From assembly GCA_036186865.1 (NCBI GenBank), contig AP025053.1:12317433-12381432 (forward strand): 64,000 nt of DNA, read 5' to 3'. Position numbers and translations under genes: made by a program. This stretch comes from Eustoma russellianum. Taxonomy: Eukaryota; Streptophyta; Magnoliopsida; Gentianales; Gentianaceae. Below are positions 9,975-21,651 of the stretch, piece by piece. Under the pieces are notes generated by a model that saw only the letters and a list, made by a program, of their open reading frames with translations, was not told the origin of the DNA and did not search any database. Each line of letters starts with the position of its first letter. Positions within the stretch are counted from its first letter, which is position 1.

Positions 9975-12900
9975 AGATTTTAATATGGAATGTCAGGGGT
10001 ATTCGTACCTCAATGCATCGTATACATTCACTTAATAGGCGATATCATTTGCATATACTAATCATAATAGAGCCAAAGGCAAGGAGCACACTATTAACAT
10101 ACTACAAACTATAGTTTGGTTTCTCAAAAGCTTTAGCTTCCTTTGATAATCACATTTGGTTTTTTTGGAAGGATTCTCTATTCTCACTGGAAGGTGACCG
10201 GGCTGGACTTCAAAATCATTCTATTCATTTGAAATGGCTAGGAACGGGAGAATCATTTTTGTTGACGGCGGTATATGGACATCATCCTGTGGCAGCCAGG
10301 CGTCCACTGTGGACAGATTTGCAGTTCTTTCACTCAACACTTTCCTTACCATGGCTAGTGGGAGGCAATTTTAATACTTTCCGCACCTTGGAGGAACATC
10401 ATGGAAGGTCGAGACCTAGCCTACGCACACTACAAGACTTCAATGATTGCATCACCCATTGTGAGCTCTAGGAGATCCCCTATCAGGGTTCTATATATAC
10501 ATGGTTGGATGGTCGTGGATCGGGCCGTGTCCAACGAAGATTGGATCGTATGTTGTGTTCGCAATCATTTTTGGATATATTTCCCATTACACGCTTGCAG
10601 TATCTTTCTCGTGCTTCATCTGATCATGCACCATTATATTTGACTTGTGAGGTTGACGGACCCAGGGCGCCGTCCTCTTTCAGATATTTAGATGTTTAGG
10701 CAACACATCCGGATTTTGAGGCATTTGTTACACACCATTGGCGATCTTTTCCAACTGTGGGTGGTATGTGGGGTTTGTCGGATAAACTGCGCCGCCTACG
10801 TCAACAATTAACATAGTGGAATAAGGATGTATTTGGCAATATATTTGATGCTGTGGCTCAGGCTGAAGAGGAAGTTGCAATTCATGAGAGGGAATTTGAA
10901 AATGATCCCTCACCACTATGTAGAGAAAGATATCATCACAGTATGGCAAAATTAAAGTTGGCTCAAACACGTGCTTTTTATACTGGAAGCAAAAAAGCTA
11001 ATGTGAAATGGCTGAAAGACGGTGATGCTAATACATCTTACTATCATCATACAGTTAAGGACAAACGCAGACATCAAATAATCCATAGGATCTTAAGAGC
11101 TGATGGCACAGAATGTTTGCAGGATGATGAAATTGCTGCAGAAGCAACTGCATATTTTTCGGCTATTTTCGCAAAAAAGGCGACTATAAACTGTGAGTCA
11201 ATCCTTCAATATACACCAATGCTTCTTTCAGACGAAGATAATGCAATGATGCTGGCAATCCCCACATTGGAGGAAACAAAGATGGTAGTATGGGATCTTA
11301 ACCCCTCAAGTGCGGCGGGGCCTGATGGCTACCCCAGTTCTTTTTATCGACATTTTTGGTCAATTATACAACTTGATGTCCTTAAAGCAGTGTAAGAATT
11401 TTATTTGGGAGTCAGAGTACCATAGACAGTAGCAGCCACAACCATCATTTTGATCCCAAAAATATCTAATCCGCAGACCTTTGGAGATATCAGGCCCATA
11501 TGTTTGACAAATTTTATTTCCAAAATCATTACGCGCTTGATGGACACTAGATTGGATAAATTGTTGCCCCGTTTAATTTCACCTGAGCAGGCTGGCTTTA
11601 TGAAGTGTCAAGGCATTACGGAACAAATTCTGCTAGTGCAGGAGCTGGTGCATTTATTAGATAAGCGCGCTAGGGGAGGCCATGTGATGGTCAAGCTTGA
11701 TATGGCCAAAGCCTTTGACAGAGTTAATTGGAGGTATCTTTAGCTTCTATTACAGCATTTTGGATTTGATGTGAGACTGGTTCGAATTATGCTAAACAAT
11801 ATGCACGCTACTCGTTGTTCAATCCTACTTAATGGTAAGCATACGGATACATTTTCAGTAGGTCGTGGTGTGAAACAAGGAGACCCATTTTCGCCTTTGC
11901 TGTTCATTTTATCATCAGAAGGATTCTCGCATGGCATGAAAGCGTTGTCACAATCAGGAGAGCTAAAATGCTTTGCCGCTGGCCGTGTTCCATGTATTTC
12001 GCATTTGGCCTTTGCGGATGACTTATTAATATTTTTAAATGGTCAAACATCCAACTTGTTAAAGTTTCGCAAATTCTTAGCGGAATATCAGCAAGCTTCT
12101 GGCCAATTGGTCAATTATCATAAGAGCCAGGTGGTAGCCGGCCAAGGGGTACGTAGTGATGCGGCTTCGATACTGCGTATGCGATCATCTTCTCTACCCA
12201 TAAATATCTTGCGTCATTCCTTTATAAAGGTATAAATCGTTCTAGATACTGCACATCTCTTATTTCTCATTTTGAGGCTAAACTATCGGTATGGTCAAAC
12301 AAATTACTATCAATGGCGGGAAGGCTGGTATTATTAAAACACGTCTTGAGTTCCATGCGTATAAATGTTATTGCAAGCTCAAGACTGCCAAAAAGCGTCA
12401 TAGATGTTCTTCATAGAAAAATGGCATCATGTTTTTGGAACGGGCAACATCATTGGCGATCGTGGCCATCTTTGTGCATGCCCATTGAAGCTGGAAAATT
12501 AAGTATTCGGAGCTTGGTACATATACAGAAAGCATATGACTGTCAACTTTGGTGGAAATACTTCCACTCTTCAACTCTATGGGCGGTTTATTGTCGTCAT
12601 AAATATGGTAATAGACCATCTATCTACGCACACATCTATGGTTCGCCGGTATGGAAGCGTGTATGTAACATGAATGATTATATGGAGTCGAACATAGAGC
12701 ATGTGTTTGATGACATATCTTGGCTCCCAGATGCTAATGGTCAATTCACAATAAAATCGGCTTACACGGTTATATCGGCAACGGATACATATTTTCCAGA
12801 ATATCGCTACATTTGGTGGCCAACTTCTCTGCCAGCGGTACGTGTGTTTATCTAGAGACTCTGGATGCACTCACTGCCACTAGTAGATAATGTACGGATT

Positions 12901-13824
12901 TGGCAAACCATATTTCCCTCGCAATGCGCGTTTTGTCGACAAAGCTCGGATACTCAGGATCATCTTTTCCTTCACTGCACTTGTATTAAACCATTATGGA
13001 TAGAATTATCAATCCTCTTCTCAGGGCCTATGCTTGCTGCACGCACTTTCAAAAGCTATTTATTCAAGTGGTGGCGTCAGTCGAATGCAACAACGATGAT
13101 CGGCCAACTGAAAGTTGTGGTTCTTTCTATGGTGGCATGGACAATTTGGAAGGAATACACATCCATACGATTTGGAGAAGAGTCCTTCAGCAGCTCAAGA
13201 GTGTTGGCTAACGTTTGAAAATCAGTATACACATGGTGCCTATCGATGAATGGTAAGAAATTTGCGACAACGGTTCCACAATTGGTTAATTCGGCTGACT
13301 CCCCTCCCATGTGAACAAAGCGATTGCGGGTTGTTCAATGGGAACTTCCACCATCAGGAATGATGAAACTTAATGTTGATGCGACAGTAGGTAGATTCCA
13401 AGCTGCCGGAGGTGCCATATTGAGGAATGACCAGGGCCTTTTGGTTTTCGCTGTTTGCTTTGCGTTACAATCAGTCAGTCCCTTACGAGCAGAGCTATTT
13501 ACGATGACATTTGCCTTGATGCATTATGCGTGGAGATACGACAGTATCATTGTTGAAACCGTCTGTAGGTCTCTTGTAAATCAGTTAACCGGAATACACA
13601 CAGGGGTCTTGGCGGCAGAATTTGCTAGGGTGATAATATTTCTCTCTTTAAATCAATCAACAATTCAACATTGCCCAAGGGAAGCAAACACAGCAGCCCA
13701 TACGCTTGCAAGACATGGATATAGAGCAGCAGGTTTTCAAGAATTTCACACGCTACAAAGCCTTCCTTGTGAAGTGCGGGGTGCAATTCTCATGGATGTA
13801 CAACTACCTACATTTCGACATTGA
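9971..13824 (+). pseudogene. ORF2 of LINE C (endonuclease, RT, zf-RVT, RNase H)
   Basis: Starts MKILIWNVRGIRTSM in an ATGA overlap with the ORF1 stop. The endonuclease keeps IIIEPK and the SDHAPL box, but the GGDFN motif reads GGNFN, replacing a metal-binding Asp. RT motifs present: GPDGY, CLTNFISKIITR, KLDMAKAFDRVNW, GVKQGDPFSPLLF and FADD. The zinc region has CAFC..DHLFLHC. RNase H (13324-13824) is a clean open stretch with KLNVDA, RAEL and AHTLARHG, but has ETVC where Asp is expected. Multiple stops (for example near 10110, 10700, 10815, 11393 and 12853) and frameshifts make it a pseudogene. Confidence 0.86.
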
Positions 13825-13856
13825 GGGTCAATATGTGCTGGCTTCATAAACAAAAA

Positions 13857-13887
13857 GTTGCCTGTGTTTTCTTACAACACAGGCAAC
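13857..13887 (+). other. 3'-UTR stem-loop, LINE C
   Basis: Perfect 12-bp stem 13857-13868 with 13876-13887 (GTTGCCTGTGTT and its complement), followed by TTGGTGCCC. The second hairpin expected from LINE A/B order is missing because the element is cut at about 13950. Confidence 0.75.
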
Positions 13888-13950
13888 ATTGGTGCCCTTT
13901 CCCCCTTCTTAAGCTCGTCTTTGTTATTTCCCTGGTGATTATATGTGGAG

Positions 13951-15425
13951 ATTCCATAACAAGATCTTCATTGATATAAAGCATCAAAAGAGTTTGAGAG
14001 TTGAGTTGCCTATGAACGAGTAAATCTAGGTGAAGTCAACGAGATGGCCTTATGCTGCCTACGGAGAAGTATCGGTGGCACTTGGAACTGATCGGAGAGA
14101 GCAGATGGAAGATCATCATGCGGCTCAGCATGCGGATGATCCAAAACAACAGCTGTTATTCTATTATTAATAAAAGTTAACAATTGATCATCAGAGGTTG
14201 CGGCTATCGACTGATGAGGATTTTTATAGAGTTCAACCTCGCCATCAGAGAACAAAACCAGTTCATTGAAAGACGATACATCCTGATGCATGGTATCATC
14301 GATCCCTTTTAGCCCAGAGAGATCTTGGGTGTAAGACACCGAGGAAGGGCGAATAATGTCCAGAGGCATATAGGACGACAGAAATTGGGTTGAAACAGTC
14401 ACATGTCGGGACAGAACAGACGGTTCTGGCATGTTCTTTTTGGGAGCCCATCTTTGTTAAGATGGCTGAATGGACTTATCTGTTTGTTCAGTATTGGTCA
14501 CTGGCGGATCAGATGGCTGATTTTCAACTATATCAACGGTTTTCCCATATTTATCCAAAGTGTGACCTAACCGAGAATAGGAAATGCAATACAAAGGCAA
14601 ATCTTCATAAACAACAGTTTGTGAAATACAGCAATATGGTACCTGAATATAAACTCGTGAAGGAAGGTCCTTGGATACATCCATCTCAATACATAAACGA
14701 GCAACCGAGGGATGCGATACCTCAGTCGTAGCAGTGTCCAGCCTCATTGGTGTTCCCAGCATGTTACCTATTTGAAAAAGTGCCGCCCGATTATGGAAAT
14801 GCACTGGTAGTCCTTGCAGCGATACCCAAACAAGAACAATAGGGACATCCACTTTTGGATCATAATCCGGTGTCTTTTTGGTGACCCGCATAGATTTTCC
14901 TACTATGGTCCAACTTTCGCATGCAAAGCCACGCAGGTAATCTTGCTCTTGCGCAAAATGAAGCAAAACATGGGTTGAATATAATAATCCAACACGCACT
15001 GATCCGATGAAGTCAATGTGATCAATGGTTGATCCGATAATGTCCATTGAGGATGGTCATACCAAAACGTGCCAACTAAAGAAAACTGATAAGGTTCGGC
15101 TAATGCAGTGATTTCTTCATTCGTGAAAGAGATCATGGGACTGTCCTTGATTTTTGAATTGGTTTCGGTGATATAGCAGGGCCAGATGACTGAAACATTG
15201 AACTGTATGATTTCGGACCCGATGGCACTGTCGTAGAAATTGTTGAAGACACCGAAATTGCAGCAGCAGTCGACCAAAGTGTATTGGCCATTGAATATCA
15301 AAGGAAGGTGATGTGGAGACAGCAGAGATCGGTAATCAGAGAGGGAGGAAGAATTATAGCGGAAAATCGTCGGCGGTGGCATCAGGCCGCCATCCATGAT
15401 CGCCTGGCAGCCCTCATGCGGAAAT
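13951..15425 (-). mobile_element. LINE D, 5' part only, inverted and fused tail-to-tail to LINE C
   Basis: A minus-strand copy with 5' UTR (about 15425-15292), ORF1 (15291-13967) and only the first seven codons of ORF2 (MKILLWN, from 13970), after which it joins the 3' UTR of LINE C. Its 5' end again touches a TA-rich tract (15426-15442). ORF1 differs clearly from that of C, so this is not a simple inverted duplicate of its neighbour. Confidence 0.82.
13967..15291 (-). pseudogene. ORF1 of LINE D
   Basis: Start chosen at MANTLWSTAAA (15291). The DUF4283-like region is recognisable in pieces (MISFTNEEI, LVGTFWYDHP, VTKKTPDYDP, VWVSLQGLPVHF), then the C-terminal tail with DLSGLKGIDD and ILLRRQ. 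Frameshifts lie near 15140, 15050 and 14450. The knuckle is damaged: both the second and the last Cys of the CX2CX4HX4C pattern read Tyr (YCISYSRLGHTLDKY). The stop overlaps the ORF2 ATG as ATGA (13970-13967), as in the other copies. Confidence 0.8.
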
Positions 15426-15482
15426 TTATATAATATATATATTTGCACACATATATATTCGTATATACATGCATGTGTAGCT
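15426..15482. repeat. TA-rich, partly alternating sequence between LINE D and the copia element
   Basis: Short imperfect (TA)n at 15426-15442, then TA/CA-rich sequence. No gene is seen. Confidence 0.8.
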
Positions 15483-15487
15483 ATGTA
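15483..15487. repeat. 5-bp target site duplication, left copy (ATGTA)
   Basis: ATGTA directly before the 5' LTR; the same five bases follow the 3' LTR at 21647-21651. Confidence 0.9.
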
Positions 15488-15668
15488 TGTTGGAAAAGTA
15501 TGTTAAAGTACTTTACCGTATGCTCCAAACTTATATAGAATATATTTAAGGTTGTTTGGGAGATTGATATGATGTTTGGAAAACTTCAAACTTGAAATAA
15601 GTCACTTGGATCGATCCATGTTTAGACTGGATCGAGTCAAATGAAAGCTGGAATAAAATTGAGTGTTC

Positions 15669-15921
15669 TGGAGGACTTCGATCGATCTATGTAAGGGACA
15701 TCGATTGATCGATGCACACATCGATCGATCGATGTGCTATGTTTCGAATCCGGAAGCATTCTGTCCAACATCGATCGATCACATCGATCGATCTATGTGA
15801 CATTGATCGATCGGTGTGATCGATCGATGTAAGGCAGAATGAAAGCTGAAGGTTCTGTCCCACTTCGATCGATCACATCGATCGATCGAAGTGACATCAA
15901 TCGATCGATGTACCAACGGAG
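15669..15921. promoter_or_regulatory. Cluster of ATCGATCGAT palindromes in the 5' LTR U3
   Basis: More than ten copies of ATCGATCGAT-like palindromes, often flanked as ACATCGATCGATCGATGT, within about 250 bp upstream of the TATA box. The cluster also occurs in the 3' LTR at about 20978-21206 with different copy arrangement. It looks like an array of palindromic protein-binding sites; this is inference. Confidence 0.7.
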
Positions 15922-16057
15922 AGAATGTTTCACTTTGAGTTGCAGCTTTTCGTCCAAGGATCACCTTCCTTCACCTATGAACGGTAATCAACGGCCATAA
16001 CTGGTAGAAAAACTGCTGAAATGAGTTTAAACCATGGCTTTTAACACAACCCAAGGT

Positions 16058-16067
16058 CTATATATAG
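16058..16067 (+). promoter_or_regulatory. TATA box of the copia 5' LTR
   Basis: CTATATATAG. The same motif is in the 3' LTR at 21350-21359. It is well placed between the palindrome array and the R/U5 part. Confidence 0.65.
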
Positions 16068-16266
16068 TAGATCTTGCTACCTTCAAATAGATATAACATT
16101 CTTGCAAAACATAAGAGAATTTCAGCAATCTTCTTTTACCTCTGTCCATTGTCTTTCTCTTCTACATCAAATTCAATCTTCTTCTCCTAGAGCAAAGGAA
16201 AAGAAGAAAGCCGTTATATCTTGGGAAGCATTAGTTTCGTTGTCTACCTTGCTCGTTGGTAGAGGC

Positions 16267-16280
16267 TAAATTGCTTTAAG
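16267..16280 (+). promoter_or_regulatory. LTR segment complementary to the putative primer site
   Basis: TAAATTGCTTTAAG is the exact reverse complement of 16357-16370. It is conserved in the 3' LTR at 21559-21572. Confidence 0.75.
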
Positions 16281-16356
16281 GACATAGTTATCACGAAACT
16301 CGTCTCCGCTTTTGTTCGACTATTGTCTTGCTTGTTTGCTATATTTTCCTAAAAAT

Positions 16357-16370
16357 CTTAAAGCAATTTA
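16357..16370 (+). promoter_or_regulatory. Putative primer-binding site, self-complementary instead of tRNA-type
   Basis: CTTAAAGCAATTTA lies two bases after the 5' LTR, where a PBS is expected, and pairs perfectly over 14 nt with 16267-16280 in the LTR. Orientation is right for priming: the 3' end of the complementary segment would point into U5. No match to the common tRNA-iMet site was seen here. Confidence 0.55.
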
Positions 16371-19300
16371 TGATGGCATCCAAGCAAGCTCTACTCAATA
16401 TGTCCATGATGGAGCCATTTGATGGCAAATTTTATAAGAGATGGGCAGCAAAAGTGTTGTTCTTCTTGGAAATGCTCTCTGTTTCTTATGTACTCAAGAT
16501 GGATAAACCAGATGATGAAACAGAGGCAAACAAATATGATGCAGACAACACCACTTGCAGAGGACACATACTACATTTCCTGGCTAACTCTCTATTTAAC
16601 ATTTATGTCAAATTCACGTCGGCAAGAGAGATTTGGTCAGCACTAGAGAACAAGTATGGTGCTGAAGATTTGGGCAAACGCAAGTACGTGGTAAGTGAAT
16701 TCCTTAGATTCCAGATGGTTGATCATGTTTCAATAAATGATCAAATCCATGAATTCCAACAACTGGTGGATAATCTGGAACAAGAGGGAATCAAGATCGA
16801 TTAAACGTTCTAGGCAGCAGCGCTGTTGGAGAAACTTCCTCCTTCTTGGAGCAAATACAAGAAGAGAGGAACACATGACGATGCCAAGTTGTCTTTAGAT
16901 GCTGTAATTAAACACATACGCATCGAAGAGAACAACAGGCTGGAGGACGAATCTCACCATGAGAATGGAGTCAAAGCTAACGTTGTGGAGCATGCTGTGA
17001 AGAAGCCCAAGTTACACAACAACAATGGCAGCTACAGCAGTGGAGGCAAAGGTAAAAAAGTTGCTATGCAGGCCCAGAACAAGATGAAGGGAGTCTGTTG
17101 GGTGTGCGGGAAGCAGGGACACTGAGCAATCAATTGCAAGAAACAAAAAGGCCAGCCAAACAACCAGGCGAACATTGTGGAGGCCAAAGGAGCAGCAGAT
17201 GACGTCATCACCGCGGTCGTCTTAACGGAGGTAAACCTTGTTGGTGGCACTACGGAATGGGTGGTAGACACAGGTTCTACCAGACATATTGCTACCAGTA
17301 AAGATCTATTTTCTAAATACAAGGAAATAGGCAGTGATGAGCAAGTTTTCTTGGGAGAAGCACATAGTACCCAAGTCCTCGGAAAGGGTAAAATGCTTGT
17401 CAAGTTGACTTCTAAGAAGAAACTGGAGTTGAGCAATGTGTTGCATGTTCCTGCCATGCGTAGGAACTTGATCTCTGGAGTGCTACTGAACAAGGCCAAT
17501 ATCAAATTTGTTTTAGAATCTGATAAACTTGTTTTGTCTAGAAGTGGAGACTTTATCGGCAAGGGATTTTGTAATAGGGGGCTGCTTGTTATTGATGCTA
17601 CTTATTGCAATAATAGAGATGCATCTAATTCTGTTTACTTTATTGAGTCTCTCGATATGTGGCATGCTAGACTAGGACATGCAAACATAAGAGTAATAAA
17701 GAAACTCAAAAATATGCATATGCTTCCTTATGATGATGATAACTTTAACAAGTGTGAGCATTGTGTTGAAGCAAAACATCATAAGAAACCATTTAAGAAA
17801 GTTGATAGAGTTTCACAAAAACTTTGTCTGATTCATAGTGACTTAGGTGATTTTAATAATCACATGAGTAAAGGTGGTAAAAGGTATTATGTTACCTTTA
17901 TCGATGACTACTCTAGATATATGAAAGTATATTTGTTAAGTCACAAGGATGAGGCCGAGTCTAAGTTCATAAGTTATAAAAGTGAGGTTGAAAATCAACT
18001 AGACTTAAAGATCAAAAGACTTAGGACTGATAGGGGTGGTGAATATTGTGTGGACTCTTTGAAAAAATTTTGTGAAGAGAACGACATAATTCATGAAATA
18101 ACACCTCGTTATTCGCCTCAGTCTAACGGAGTAGCCAAAAGAAAGAATAGAACATTAAAAAATATGATGAATGCGATGCTGGTTCGTTCAGGATTGTCGG
18201 ACAACTTGTGGGGGAGGCAATCTTGACTGCTTGTCACATTTTGAATAGGTTACCTCATAAGAAGTTAGATAAGACTCCTTATGAATTATAGAAAGGCTAT
18301 GCTCCCAAACTAAATTACTTGAAAGTGTGGGGGTGTCTAGCCAAAGTCGGCATTCCTGATTTTAAGAAAAGGAAAAATGAGTCTAAGACAAGAGATTGTG
18401 TATTCATCGGGTATGCTCAAAATAGCGCAGCATATAGATTCATGACTATAGATAATGGTTCTATATTGGAATCTAAAGATGCTGAATTTTTTGAGCATAT
18501 ATTCCCTATGAATAGGCAATCTGATGTTGTCTCTGAATTTGAGATAGGCGAGTCAAGTAAGTCCTTCGTTGAATAAGAGGCTGATGAACCTAAGAGAAGT
18601 AAGAGACAAAGAACAGAAAAGTTATTTGGAATTGACTTTATAACAACATTCATTTTAGAAGATGATCCCAAAACATATGGAGATGCGATTAAGTCAATAG
18701 ATTCCAAGTTTTGGAAGGAAGCCATAGACAGTGAGCTTGAGTCTATACTAAGTAATAATACCTGGGAATTGGTAGACTTGCCTAGAGGGTGTAAACCTAT
18801 TAGTTGTAAGTGGGTCTTTAGAAAGAAACTAAAGGCAGATGGAACAATTGATAATTTTAAAGCTAGGCTTGTCGCAAAAGGGTTTACGCAACAAGAAGGT
18901 ATAGACTTCTTTGACACTTACTCACCGGTCGCTAGGATCACTAATATTAGAATCCTAGTGGCATTTGCCTCCATTCACAAGCTTGTTATTCGCAAAATGG
19001 ATGTGAAAACAGCATTTTTAAATGGAGACTTAGAAGTGGAGATTTATATGAAACAACCGGAGGGTATGATAGTTAAAGGTCAAGAGCACAAAGTGTGTAG
19101 GCTTAAGAAGTCCTTGTATGGTCTTAAGGAAGCACCTAAACAATGGCACGAGAAGTTTGATAACGTATTAGTATCTAATGGTTATTTAGTGAATGAAAGT
19201 GACCGTTGTGTGTATAGTAAATTTAATGATTGTGATGGTGTCATTATTTGCCTTTATGTTGATGATATGTTAATCGTTGGAACCAACATAAATGTCGTTA

Positions 19301-20217
19301 ATGATACAAAATAACTTTTGTCTTCTATTTTTGATATGAAAGACATTGGGAAGGCTGACTTAATACTTGGTCACAAGTTAGTGGAAAAATGTGGGGGTTA
19401 TTTACTTTCTCAAGAACATTATATGGAGAAAATGTTGAGAAAGTTTAATCACTACGATGTAAAACCAGTAAGTACACCATATGACTCGCATGTTACTTTG
19501 ACCAGAAATAAATTTGATAGTGTGTCACAATGTGAATATGCTAGGATTATTGGTAGTGTAATGTATTTGATGAATTGCACTAGACCTGACATTGCATATT
19601 CTGTGAATAGACTTGCACGATACACTCATAATTCGAATGAGAGTCATTGGTGAGCATTAAGACGTTTGTTGAAATATCTTAAAGGAACAATGAATTTAGG
19701 ACTAATGTTTACTAGATCACCCGCTGTTTTGGAAGGCTATTGTGATGCCAATTGGGTGTCTGATAACGATGAGATAAACTCCATTAGTGGATATGTATTC
19801 ATATTGGGTAGTAGAGCTATCTCGTGGAAGTCGTGTAAACAAACATGTAGTGCTAAATCTACTATGGAATCAGAATTTATTGCTTTAGAGTTAGCAAGTA
19901 CAGAAGCTGAGTGGTTAAGGAATTCACTTGTTGATATTCCTTTATGGTCTAAATCTATGTCTTCTGTATCTATTCATTGTGACTCTCAGGCTGCCATTGT
20001 ATGTGCAAGGAACAAAATCTATAACGGGAAGAGCCGGCACATTCGTCTTCGTCACAACATTGTGCGTGAATTGATTAGTTCTGGGGTGGTAAACTTGGAG
20101 TTTGTAAGAACCAAGTTTAACCTTGCAGACCCCTTAACTAAGGGACTAAACAAGAAGTTAGTCTACGAAACATCGAGGGAGATGGGACTTATTCCATCTG
20201 TAGAGAAATCTTCATGA
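16370..20217 (+). pseudogene. copia gag-pol polyprotein, decayed
   Basis: Gag starts MMASKQALLN right at the end of the putative PBS. Order: gag domain (FDGKFYKRW), CCHC knuckle CWVCGKQGH..INC, protease (WVVDTGSTRHI), integrase zinc site (HARLGH..CEHC), integrase core (HSDLGD, FIDDYSRY, RTDRGGEY), RT (FLNGDLEVEIYMKQP, YVDD at about 19255), RNase H (YCDANW, MESEFIAL, NLADPLTKGL). Lesions: stops at 16802, 16811, 17123 (inside the knuckle), 18289, 18574, 19312 and 19651, and a one-base loss in the G run at 18210-18214. The third catalytic residue of integrase, normally Glu in GVAER, is Lys (codon 18137-18139). Several lesions fit C-to-T or G-to-A change. Confidence 0.93.
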
Positions 20218-20780
20218 CGGGAACCCAACCCACTATTAGTAGAGATCCTACAAACGGGGTTCAATGTGGTAAGAACAAGTCATGAAAGAATTCTGTGTTG
20301 CGCTATCTAAGTGTCTCTCCCTATGGTGTTGTTGTTGATAGTGCTCACTGTAATGACTTAAGGGTGAGATTTTTAAGAATCTCTAAATAAAAAATTCATA
20401 GCCATATTGTTTGGTGGTGTAAACAGTGCACACTTAATGAATTTCACCTATATAAGCTTGGAAGTGGTGCCGCTTCCTGTGAGAGCCTGGAAAACTCTCT
20501 AGAGAGTTTATGAAACCGGAGATAGGTGCATGGCCGATATCGCACCAAAACTGCAAACTTGAAGAAGTAGATAATGATATGTCTTCTTGTTGTTCATATA
20601 AACAATAGTGGAGTAAGATTCAAGATGAAGTTCATCTTACTTCCGTTTATATAACTCAAGTTGTACTACCCGCGATTCAAGACCACAAGTCATCGTATCC
20701 GTTATGTGTCATTATCTTCGATTATAATGGAAAGGTTAGTTGTTTAACGTTCTGAAGGTGTTTTTATATAAGTTTAGATC
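20218..20780 (+). other. 3' untranslated internal region of the copia element
   Basis: About 560 bp without a coding frame between the end of pol and the polypurine tract. Confidence 0.8.
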
Positions 20781-20781
20781 A

Positions 20782-20791
20782 TGTGGGGGAT
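20782..20791 (+). promoter_or_regulatory. Polypurine tract of the copia element
   Basis: TGTGGGGGAT immediately before the 3' LTR, the usual place and form of a copia plus-strand primer. Confidence 0.85.
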
Positions 20792-21646
20792 TGTTGAAAA
20801 AGTACGTTAAAGTACTTTATCGTGTGCTCCAAACTTATATAGAACATATTTAAGGTTGTTTGGGAGATTGATATGATCTTTGAACACTTCAAACTTGAAA
20901 TAGGTCATTTGGATCGGTCCATGTTTAGACTGGATCAAACCAAGTGAAAGCTGTAATAAAGTTGAGTGTTCTGGAGGACTTCGATCGATCTATGTAAGGG
21001 ACATCGATCGATCGATGTGTTATGTTGCAAATCTGGAAGCACTCTGTCCAACATTGATTGATCACATCGATCGATCCATGTGACATCGATCGACGTGACC
21101 GATCGATGTAAGGCAGAATGAAAGCTGAAGTTTCTGTCCCACTTCGATCGATCACATCAATCGATCGAAGTGACATCGATCGATCGATGTGATCGATCCA
21201 TGTGCCAACGGACAGAACTTTTCACTCTGAGTTGCAGCTTTTGGTCCAAGGATCATCTCTCTTCGCTTATGAACGTTAATCAACGGCCATAACCGGTAGA
21301 AAAACTGCTGAAATGAGTTTAAACCATGGCTTTTAACACAACCCAAGATCTATATATAGTAGATCTTGCTATTTTCAAATAGATATAACATTCTTGCAAA
21401 ACATAAGAGAATTTCAGCAATCTTCTTTTACCTCTGTCCATTGTCTTTCTCTTCTACATCAAATTCAATCTTCTTCTCCTAGAGCAAAGGAAAAGAAGAA
21501 AGCCGTTATATCTTGGGAAGCATTAGTTTCGTTGTCTACCTTGCTCGTTAGTAAAGGCTAAATTGCTTTAAGGACATAGTTATCACGAAACTCGTCTCGG
21601 CTTTTGTTCGACTATTGTCTTGCATGTTTGCTACATTTTCCTAACA
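20792..21646 (+). repeat. 3' LTR of the copia element
   Basis: 855 bp, TGTTGA...CTAACA, matching the 5' LTR throughout, with its own GATCGATC array and TATA box. Confidence 0.93.
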
Positions 21647-21651
21647 ATGTA
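21647..21651. repeat. 5-bp target site duplication, right copy (ATGTA)
   Basis: Matches 15483-15487. Confidence 0.9.

Larger units (their letters stand above)
8524..13950 (+). mobile_element. LINE C, 5'-complete element that has lost its 3' end
   Basis: It starts immediately after the TA tract with a GCGGCGG-rich 5' UTR, then has decayed ORF1 and ORF2 and about 125 nt of 3' UTR including one hairpin. The sequence then switches at about 13950 to the first codons of ORF2 of LINE D in reverse orientation. The 3' UTR end, conserved block and poly(A) are missing. Confidence 0.87.
15488..16354 (+). repeat. 5' LTR of the copia element
   Basis: 867 bp, beginning TGTTGG and ending CCTAAAA, where the 3' LTR ends CCTAACA, so the terminal CA has mutated to AA. 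It holds the GATCGATC-rich array (15669-15921), a TATA box and the segment complementary to the primer site (16267-16280). Confidence 0.92.
15488..21646 (+). mobile_element. Ty1/copia LTR retrotransposon, complete structure, decayed coding
   Basis: About 6.16 kb: 5' LTR 15488-16354, gag-pol 16370-20217, 3' UTR, polypurine tract, 3' LTR 20792-21646, flanked by the 5-bp repeat ATGTA. The order protease, integrase, RT, RNase H places it in copia. The LTRs have diverged by substitutions and small indels, and the coding region has many stops, so the insertion is old. The usual primer site TGGTATCAGAGC is absent. Confidence 0.95.

Noticed and set aside
15669..15921. GATC repeats as bacterial Dam-type sites or a CRISPR-like array
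   Set aside because: The units are palindromic, irregularly spaced, lack unique spacers and sit in the U3 of a plant LTR retrotransposon.
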